Assembly (NCBI RefSeq): GCF_947489755.1
Contig: NZ_CANLFB010000024.1
Span: 1 to 59,467, forward strand
Direction of reading: 5' to 3'
Origin: an uncultured Psychromonas sp.
GTDB taxonomy: Bacteria; Pseudomonadota; Gammaproteobacteria; Enterobacterales; Psychromonadaceae
DNA length: 59,467 bases
The position numbers and the translations under genes are program-made. Numbering within the stretch: position 1 is the stretch's first letter; the number at the start of each line of letters is the position of its first letter. The notes beneath the pieces are model-generated. The model was not told the origin of the DNA and searched no databases. It saw nothing but the letters and a program-made list of their open reading frames with translations. Positions 53,987 through 59,467 of the stretch are shown here, piece by piece.

Positions 53987-54345
53987 AAAACAACCCAATT
54001 ACAACACACATACTAAATACGGCATTAGGAAAACCTGCTGCGAGCATCGCGATTCAATTGTTTGTATTAAAAGAGAATGAATGGTCACTACTGTCTTCTG
54101 CTGTGACCAATGAAGATGGACGAATCGATGATTGGCATGAGACGCAATGGTATCAAGATAAAACACCTGAGCAGTTATTTGCTACCTATAAAATAGTCTT
54201 TTCACTTGAAGATTACTGGGAAAAACAAAGCATTGATGCTTTTTATCCAAGTGCTGAAATTAGCTTTAAAGTGCAAGACGAAAGGCATCATCATATTCCC
54301 TTATTATTAGCGGCTTATGGTTATTCAACTTATCGAGGTAGCTAG
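53983..54345 (+). CDS. uraH: 5-Hydroxyisourate hydrolase
   Basis: The 120-residue transthyretin-like protein has the usual marks: I-T-T-H-I-L-N-T-A-L-G-K-P-A near the start with the first active-site His, D-E-R-H-H-H-I-P-L-L-L with further His residues, and the C-terminal Y-R-G-S. It hydrolyses hydroxyisourate to OHCU. Translationally coupled to uraD. Confidence 0.93.
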   Translation: MKNNPITTHILNTALGKPAASIAIQLFVLKENEWSLLSSAVTNEDGRIDDWHETQWYQDKTPEQLFATYKIVFSLEDYWEKQSIDAFYPSAEISFKVQDERHHHIPLLLAAYGYSTYRGS

Positions 54346-54387
54346 TGAACGTCTATCTTCATTGTGTGTAATAGATACAGTGCAAAG

Positions 54388-54412
54388 CTAAAATAATAAT
54401 AATAATAATAAT
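54388..54412 (+). repeat. Short AAT triplet repeat
   Basis: Eight AAT-type triplets in a row between uraH and puuD. Length could vary between strains and alter spacing to the puuD start. No further function seen. Confidence 0.7.
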
Positions 54413-54441
54413 AAAGTAGAAAGTAGGTAGGATAAAAAAAT

Positions 54442-55671
54442 ATGGAAAATTATTTAATTGAAGTAGCACATTTAATATTACGCTACTTTCATGTTATTAC
54501 AGGGATTGCATGGATTGGCGCATCGTTTTATTTTGCTTGGTTAGACAATAGTTTAGAAACACCACCGAAAGAAAAAGCCGATAAAGGTATTAGTGGTGAT
54601 TTATGGGCAATACATGGCGGTGGTTTTTATGAAGTTGCTAAATATAAAAACGGCCCAGAGCATATGCCTACGACGTTACATTGGTTCAAATGGGAAGCTT
54701 ACACGACTTGGATCACCGGCACATTGTTGTTTAGTTTGCTGTATTACGTGGGTGCAGATGTCAATTTATTGGATGGTAGCAAAAGTGAATTAAGCAAATT
54801 AGCGGCTATCGGTACGTCACTTGGTAGTATCGCAGTTGGGTATCTTGTGTATCGTGTGCTTTGTAATTCGGCATTAGTTAAAAATGGCTTTTTATTTGCA
54901 GCAGTAAGCATTGTTTTATTAGGGTTATGGGCTTGGGGGTTTGACCAATTATTTGCCGATAAAGCGGTTTATATTCATATTGGTGCGCTCATTGGTACAT
55001 GTATGGCGGGTAATGTTTATCACATCATCATGCCTGGACAACGTTACCTAGTTAAAGAAGTAGAAGCAGGGCGTATACCTGACCCTTCAGTTGGGTTAAA
55101 AGCTAAGCTTTGTTCTATTCATAATAACTATGCAACATTACCGATTATTTTCATCATGTTAAGTAATCACTTTTCGCATACTTATACACATCAATATGGT
55201 TGGTTAGTATTAATTGCTTTAATCGTTATTGGGATGTGGATAAGACATTACTTCAACCTTAAGCACCGCCACATTAATAAACCTTCTGTTTTGATAAGTG
55301 GTATCGCTGCATTTTTTGTATTGATGTTAGCGATTGCTCCGTGGGAAAGTTTTGCGCCGCGAGTCGTGGCGACGGGTACTGCACAAGAAAATGTTGTAGA
55401 AGTGTCTGATGCGCAAGCATGGAATATCGTAGAAAAGCATTGTACCGAATGCCACAGTGCAACACCGACTTCCACTATGTTTGCTAGTGCGCCGTTAGGC
55501 TTTACACTTGATTCAATAGAAGTGGTAGAGACGCAACATGAGAAAATTTATACTCGTGCCGTGTTAAATAAAGACATGCCTTTAGCAAACTTAACGAATA
55601 TGACTGAAGAAGAGCGTGAAACGTTAGGAATTTGGATTGAAAATTATCGTATTAAGAAAGCTGCTAAATAG
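54442..55671 (+). CDS. puuD: Urate hydroxylase PuuD, membrane protein with cytochrome c tail
   Basis: The 409-residue protein oxidises urate to 5-hydroxyisourate. An N-terminal membrane part of eight helices (about 1-300) includes I-L-R-Y-F-H-V-I-T-G-I-A-W-I-G-A-S-F-Y-F with conserved His, and H-G-G-G-F-Y-E-V-A-K-Y-K. A C-terminal c-type cytochrome domain (about 320-409) has C-T-E-C-H and a distal Met. Electrons thus go into the respiratory chain and not to O2 with peroxide release. With uraD and uraH it completes urate to allantoin. Confidence 0.92.
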   Translation: MENYLIEVAHLILRYFHVITGIAWIGASFYFAWLDNSLETPPKEKADKGISGDLWAIHGGGFYEVAKYKNGPEHMPTTLHWFKWEAYTTWITGTLLFSLLYYVGADVNLLDGSKSELSKLAAIGTSLGSIAVGYLVYRVLCNSALVKNGFLFAAVSIVLLGLWAWGFDQLFADKAVYIHIGALIGTCMAGNVYHIIMPGQRYLVKEVEAGRIPDPSVGLKAKLCSIHNNYATLPIIFIMLSNHFSHTYTHQYGWLVLIALIVIGMWIRHYFNLKHRHINKPSVLISGIAAFFVLMLAIAPWESFAPRVVATGTAQENVVEVSDAQAWNIVEKHCTECHSATPTSTMFASAPLGFTLDSIEVVETQHEKIYTRAVLNKDMPLANLTNMTEEERETLGIWIENYRIKKAAK

Positions 55672-55711
55672 CTATTTAGCTAAATATTAACTTATTCAGT
55701 TAGATAACACT

Positions 55712-55763
55712 TTAACCATAAAACGACGTTAAAGTTAGCTCTTTAAAGTCGTTTTATGGTTAA
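55712..55763. terminator. Bidirectional terminator
   Basis: TTAACCATAAAACGAC and GTCGTTTTATGGTTAA are perfect 16-base arms with a 20-base loop that has more pairing. It serves puuD and the convergent GGDEF gene. Confidence 0.8.
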
Positions 55764-55784
55764 TATTTAGCTTTACTAATGCTG

Positions 55785-56879
55785 TTATGAGCAAACCCTA
55801 TTTCTGCCATTTTCTTTCGCTTTATAGAGTTTTGTGTCCGCTATTTTATAGACATTCTCAAGTGAAATATTGTCTTTATCGACTTCGGATATACCTATGC
55901 TGATAGTTGTTTTAATAGACATATCATTATAAATAAACTCTTTATTTTCTATCATAATGCGGATCTTCTCAGCAATAACCTTAGCTTGAACAAGTGAAGT
56001 GTTATTAAGCAAAATAGCAAACTCTTCACCACCAACACGTGCAAAAAGGTCGCTACTTCGCATCGTTTCTTTAATCGATTTAACCATCTCTACTAAAACA
56101 AAATCGCCTGCTTGATGTCCAAAATTATCATTAATACGCTTAAAGTAATCAACATCTAGCATTAAAAAAGCGGTACTTTTTTGCTCTCTAGATGCGATTA
56201 ACATTATGTTTTTAGCTATCTCAAAGAAGTAACGTCTATTGTAAATATTAGTGAGTGTATCTGTTATTGATAGTTGTCTAAATTTCTCATTACTTTTCTC
56301 TAGTGCTTCATGTGCTTGAATACTAGATATTCGATTATTTAACATTGTTTTAGACAGTAAAATAATTGCCGGAATATAGATTGTTATGAATATAATTAAT
56401 GCAATATGTTGCTCGTCACCATAATAAAACATAATTAAAATTTGAGGTGTAATAAGACTAAAAATAAAGATCAAATAAGCTTTATAGAGTGATGACATGG
56501 ATAAGGTCGCTGCAGTAATTATGCCTACAGAGACTAAGAACATAACAAACTCGAATGGTTGAGGTGCGTAAGCTAGCACTAGCAACGAAGCAATGCCCCA
56601 CATTACCGCTTGGAATATATTCAACATAATAAAACATATTTCCGTTTTATTTACCTTTAGCGAATCTTTATTTTGTAAATGTTTTTGGAACATTTTTACA
56701 TTCTGTAAACGGTATACCGCTAATATTATTTGAAATAATAACCAAGTAAATATGAGACTCAAGGGTATGAATTGCATAAAGATAAATAGATAAGCAAAAG
56801 AGACAACTAACATAGCCGCCATTGCTCTGGGGGTTTGGTCAATTAAAACTTCTATTAATTTAGGGTGAACATTAGACAT
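55785..56879 (-). CDS. Membrane-bound diguanylate cyclase (GGDEF)
   Basis: The 364-residue protein has about six N-terminal membrane segments (20-190) that resemble a MASE-type sensor, a short linker, and a GGDEF domain (about 205-360) beginning D-T-L-T-N-I-Y-N-R-R-Y-F. The active site G-G-E-E-F is intact. No R-x-x-D inhibitory site is evident just before it. It would make c-di-GMP in response to a membrane signal. TAGGAT precedes the start. Confidence 0.87.
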   Translation of the reverse strand: MSNVHPKLIEVLIDQTPRAMAAMLVVSFAYLFIFMQFIPLSLIFTWLLFQIILAVYRLQNVKMFQKHLQNKDSLKVNKTEICFIMLNIFQAVMWGIASLLVLAYAPQPFEFVMFLVSVGIITAATLSMSSLYKAYLIFIFSLITPQILIMFYYGDEQHIALIIFITIYIPAIILLSKTMLNNRISSIQAHEALEKSNEKFRQLSITDTLTNIYNRRYFFEIAKNIMLIASREQKSTAFLMLDVDYFKRINDNFGHQAGDFVLVEMVKSIKETMRSSDLFARVGGEEFAILLNNTSLVQAKVIAEKIRIMIENKEFIYNDMSIKTTISIGISEVDKDNISLENVYKIADTKLYKAKENGRNRVCS

Positions 56880-57340
56880 CTTGTATCCTAGGATAATTAA
56901 ATTCTATTAGTAGATAACTAATTAATCAGTATTGCAGACCTGTATTTATTTGATAAATTACTAAAAAGTCAATTTTTTATATTAACATTGTAGTCTAATG
57001 AAAGTGGTAACAAAAGGCGTATTCTAATGTTCGCAGCAACTAACATATATTTTGATGTGGTTAATGCTATTTATAGTAGATATTTTATGTTGATATTTTT
57101 TTAAGTGTTATTGAATATGCCTTTTTCATTGTTTTTATAAACCATTCGTAATAAATCACTTTTGAATTCAATCTTGGATTCAAAGAATAAGTGACTCCAT
57201 TTATGAAATAAGTTTTGAGTGAAAATAAAAAGTTAATAAATTGAATTTTTTTCATCTTTACCCTGATGAAGTTTCATTATGTTTTTTCTGTGATTATGTT
57301 TAAATAAACACATCTTAATTTAGACGTATAGAAGTCCAAA
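56880..57340. other. Gene-free divergent region
   Basis: About 460 AT-rich bases between the GGDEF gene and the methyltransferase gene. No operator or gene is recognised. Confidence 0.5.
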
Positions 57341-58312
57341 ATGAAAAAGTTAATAATATTAGATGGTGGTATGGGACGTGAACTTAAGCGTATTGGCGCT
57401 CCGTTCTCACAACCGCTATGGAGTGCTCAGGCTTTAATTGAAGCACCACATTATGTCACTCAAGCGCATCAAGGATTCATTGATGCAGGTGCCGAGATTA
57501 TTATTGCTAATAGCTATGCTTGTGTACCATTTCATCTTGGGGAGACACTGTATCAACAGCAAGGACATGCTTTAGCTGAGCAAGCGGCAATCATTGCGAA
57601 AGAGGTTGTTAGATCGTCGAAAAAAGAGGTTTTAGTCGCAGGATCGTTACCGCCTGCTTTTGGATCTTATCGTCCTGATTTGTTTGAGAGTGAACAAGCT
57701 TTTGATATTTTAAGCTCATTATTTACTGCACAAGATAAACACGTCGACTTATGGTTTGCTGAAACTATTTCTAGTGTTGAAGAAGCATTGGTTATAGTCA
57801 ATGTGCTTAAAGATTCAACAAAACCTTGCCATTATGCATTTACATTGAGTGATCAAGTCGAAGAGTCAGCGCGATTACGTTCTGGTGAGCTGCTTACAAC
57901 GGCCATTAAAGCGATTTTACAAGTAGGTAATGTTGATGGTATTTTCTTTAACTGCTCTATTCCCGAAGTTATTGAACAAGCGATACGAGATACTAATAAA
58001 GTCTTAACTGAATGCGATATAAACGACGTTGACCATGAGAAAAAGACCAGTCCACAAAACAGTACACAAAATAATAAACAAGATAGCAAACAACAGATAA
58101 GTATCGGAGCGTTTGCTAACAGCTTTGTACCTATTTCAACGGCTCACAAAGCTAATGAAGCGGTACAAGGTTCACGTGATTTATCACCTGAAGAATACCT
58201 GCAATTTGCAAAAAAATGGCACAGTCTTGGCGCCAATATTATTGGTGGATGTTGCGGTATTGGCCCTGTACACATTGAAGCCTTAGTTGACTGGAAAGAT
58301 AGCCTTTCATAA
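57341..58312 (+). CDS. Homocysteine S-methyltransferase family protein (MmuM-like)
   Basis: The 323-residue protein has the Hcy-methyltransferase barrel: D-G-G-M-G-R-E-L near the start, A-N-S-Y-A, F-F-N-C-S-I in the middle and G-G-C-C-G-I-G-P near the end. The Cys of F-N-C and the C-C pair are the zinc ligands. A polar Ser/Gln/Lys-rich insert at about 228-250 is unusual. It would move a methyl group from S-methylmethionine or a betaine to homocysteine; the donor is not known. The ribosome site is weak. Confidence 0.85.
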   Translation: MKKLIILDGGMGRELKRIGAPFSQPLWSAQALIEAPHYVTQAHQGFIDAGAEIIIANSYACVPFHLGETLYQQQGHALAEQAAIIAKEVVRSSKKEVLVAGSLPPAFGSYRPDLFESEQAFDILSSLFTAQDKHVDLWFAETISSVEEALVIVNVLKDSTKPCHYAFTLSDQVEESARLRSGELLTTAIKAILQVGNVDGIFFNCSIPEVIEQAIRDTNKVLTECDINDVDHEKKTSPQNSTQNNKQDSKQQISIGAFANSFVPISTAHKANEAVQGSRDLSPEEYLQFAKKWHSLGANIIGGCCGIGPVHIEALVDWKDSLS

Positions 58313-58478
58313 TAAGGATTATTCGTAATATTCGTAATATTCGTAAAAATAAAGCGCTGTTTAACCCCAAGTAAACTATATAGAGAGTTGAGATTATACA
58401 GAGCTTTGAGATTGCACAGAGCGTTTAGGTTATACAGAAATTCGACACGTTTATTATTCCAGCGGCTTTTTCAAAACC
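58313..58478. repeat. Short direct repeats after the methyltransferase gene
   Basis: ATTCGTAAT is repeated three times near 58320-58345, and GAGATT-(A/G)CA-CAGAG-like units occur at 58388-58425. No gene. Confidence 0.5.
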
Positions 58479-59297
58479 TTAAAGTTTACCTGATGCTGCT
58501 TGTTTTAATTTCTTTCTATTTTCATCATTAGCTTCTGGTTCTGATTGACCAAAAATCCCTGCCATCCAATGACCGTCGGTTGGGTTAGGGAATAGTACGT
58601 ATTTTTTACCGTATAAATCACGGTCTTCTTCCATCTTAGCTTTACGTCCTGCAACATCACCTTTAACGTAATATTTACGGCGGAAGTCATTGAGACTATC
58701 ACCTAGAAAAACGGCCACATCATAATCTTTCATTATTTCATTTTGACGCGTTTCTTTGTTTGATGTGTCACGTAAAACAGTAAGGTGGCTTTCATCTTTC
58801 AGTGGGAAACCTAAGTGCTTGATATTACCAAGGGCATATTCAAAGGTCTTTTCACCTTGCTCACGACTGGTGATATAAAAAATTTCTACATTATTTTCTG
58901 CGCAAAAAGCTAAAAATTCTTTTGAGCCCGGAGATGCGACCATCTTATTTTTTGGGATCCATTCATCCCAGATAGGATCATCAAAAAAGTCGATATCTTT
59001 GTCGACTAACATGGCCCAGTAATCAAGCGGTAGCACTAAGGTGTCATCAAAATCAGATACGATAGCAAGCGGCTTATCGCCTTTTTTATGTTTCGCTAAT
59101 GCCAGCTCTACATGCATACGAGCGACATTAAAGCCTTGGTAATAAAGCGCTTGGTATTCAGCTGCTGTTTGTTTCCATGCGACTGCATACAGCAAAGGGT
59201 TTGCTGTTTCGACATGATCATTTGCCAATACTGCTGGTGTTATAAAAGCACTACAAAGTGTGATAGTGAGGAGTGATTTTTTAAAGAAATTAGCCAT
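58479..59297 (-). CDS. Acid phosphatase / 5'-nucleotidase, lipoprotein e(P4)-like family (HAD)
   Basis: The 272-residue protein has a signal peptide (about 1-25, ending V-L-A) and a class C-type HAD acid phosphatase fold. Catalytic D82-F-D84-D-T, S-R-E-Q-G-E region (motif II Thr/Ser before it) and G-D-S-L-N-D-F are present. Mature N-terminus has no lipobox Cys, so it is probably periplasmic and soluble. Such enzymes take phosphate from nucleotides, which fits nearby purine uptake. AAGGAT precedes the ATG. Confidence 0.85.
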   Translation of the reverse strand: MANFFKKSLLTITLCSAFITPAVLANDHVETANPLLYAVAWKQTAAEYQALYYQGFNVARMHVELALAKHKKGDKPLAIVSDFDDTLVLPLDYWAMLVDKDIDFFDDPIWDEWIPKNKMVASPGSKEFLAFCAENNVEIFYITSREQGEKTFEYALGNIKHLGFPLKDESHLTVLRDTSNKETRQNEIMKDYDVAVFLGDSLNDFRRKYYVKGDVAGRKAKMEEDRDLYGKKYVLFPNPTDGHWMAGIFGQSEPEANDENRKKLKQAASGKL

Positions 59298-59339
59298 AAC
59301 GTTTTAACATCCTTGATTAAGTAATACCATTCCGCCTAA

Positions 59340-59467
59340 TTAGCTGATCAGATTCATCCAATCCCTAGTGCACATTTTTATTACTCTTTTACTATCACTT
59401 ACAAAGTCATTCCATGCATCACAAACAGCATCCACAATTGATTCATAGCCATTAAAACAACGATTAG
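59340..59467 (-). CDS. IS630-type transposase, C-terminal fragment (cut by window edge)
   Basis: The minus-strand frame is open from the window end to a TAA at 59340-59342. The 41 visible residues read F-N-G-Y-E-S-I-V-D-A-V-C-D-A-W-N and end T-R-D-W-M-N-L-I-S, the pattern of IS630 transposase tails. The rest lies outside the window. Confidence 0.65.
   Translation of the reverse strand, partial: NRCFNGYESIVDAVCDAWNDFVSDSKRVIKMCTRDWMNLIS

Noticed and set aside
1-59467. CRISPR arrays, tRNA and rRNA genes
   Set aside because: No regularly spaced repeats with unique spacers, no cloverleaf with CCA-type end and no rRNA sequence were seen on reading; the spaced repeats found are R copies or attC-like sites.

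Overview
The window looks like chromosomal DNA of a cold-adapted or marine, AT-rich gammaproteobacterium, most like Psychromonas or neighbouring Alteromonadales/Vibrionales. This rests on low GC, gene content (myo-inositol, alginate and purine use, TRAP and Na+/solute symporters, DUF3316-type secreted proteins) and integron-like cassette sites. The genus is an inference. Both edges cut transposase genes: an IS1182-type tail at the left and an IS630-type tail at the right.

Layout. (1) 1-3960, accessory: IS1182 tail; two integron-type cassettes (RelA/SpoT-domain protein, TIGR02391-family protein), each followed by an attC-like hairpin, with no integrase in view; then a RES/Xre toxin-antitoxin pair lying between a 215-bp copy of the next gene's tail and the intact gene. 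(2) 4050-17309, myo-inositol catabolism: IolI-like isomerase and IolG on the minus strand; IolE, a second Gfo/Idh/MocA dehydrogenase, IolC, IolB, IolJ, an RpiR-type regulator and IolD on the plus strand; an IolT-like sugar porter on the minus strand. Palindromes of the form TGAAAA-N3/4-TTTTCA lie in the promoter regions and fit one regulon of the RpiR protein. No iolA is present. (3) 18255-20276: two near-identical secreted DUF3316-like proteins and a lipoprotein. (4) 20498-27322, alginate-type polysaccharide use: LysR regulator, SSS symporter, hexapeptide acyltransferase, heparinase II/III-type lyase (PL15-like), PL7 alginate lyase. (5) 27520-32341: FadR-type GntR regulator and a DctPQM TRAP transporter with TTGGT-ACCAA operators and a hairpin between dctP and dctQ. 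(6) 32656-39830 and 49374-55671, one purine locus in two halves: RutR-like TetR regulator, BMP-type binding protein and xdhABC on the left; the ABC ATPase and two permeases, OHCU decarboxylase, HIU hydrolase and urate hydroxylase PuuD on the right. A RutR-type box stands in each divergent promoter. (7) Between the halves, 39952-49300, is an accessory island with three more toxin-antitoxin pairs, a Shedu-like nuclease, a small membrane protein, a coiled-coil protein, a frameshifted PAS-PAS-GGDEF gene and a DHCW-type cupin. Four copies of a long hairpin-rich repeat (called R here) separate these genes into units. (8) 55785-59297: membrane GGDEF protein, homocysteine S-methyltransferase family protein, class C-type acid phosphatase.

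The metabolic parts each pair transport, enzymes and a regulator: inositol in through the MFS porter and down the Iol path; alginate cut outside, taken up by the symporter and cut again; purine nucleosides or bases in through the BMP/ABC system, oxidised by XdhABC to urate, then by PuuD, HIU hydrolase and OHCU decarboxylase to allantoin.

The least explained part is the R-element island, where a repeat rich in hairpins alternates with short defence, TA and signalling gene units. All positions come from reading the sequence; no alignment or database search was run.
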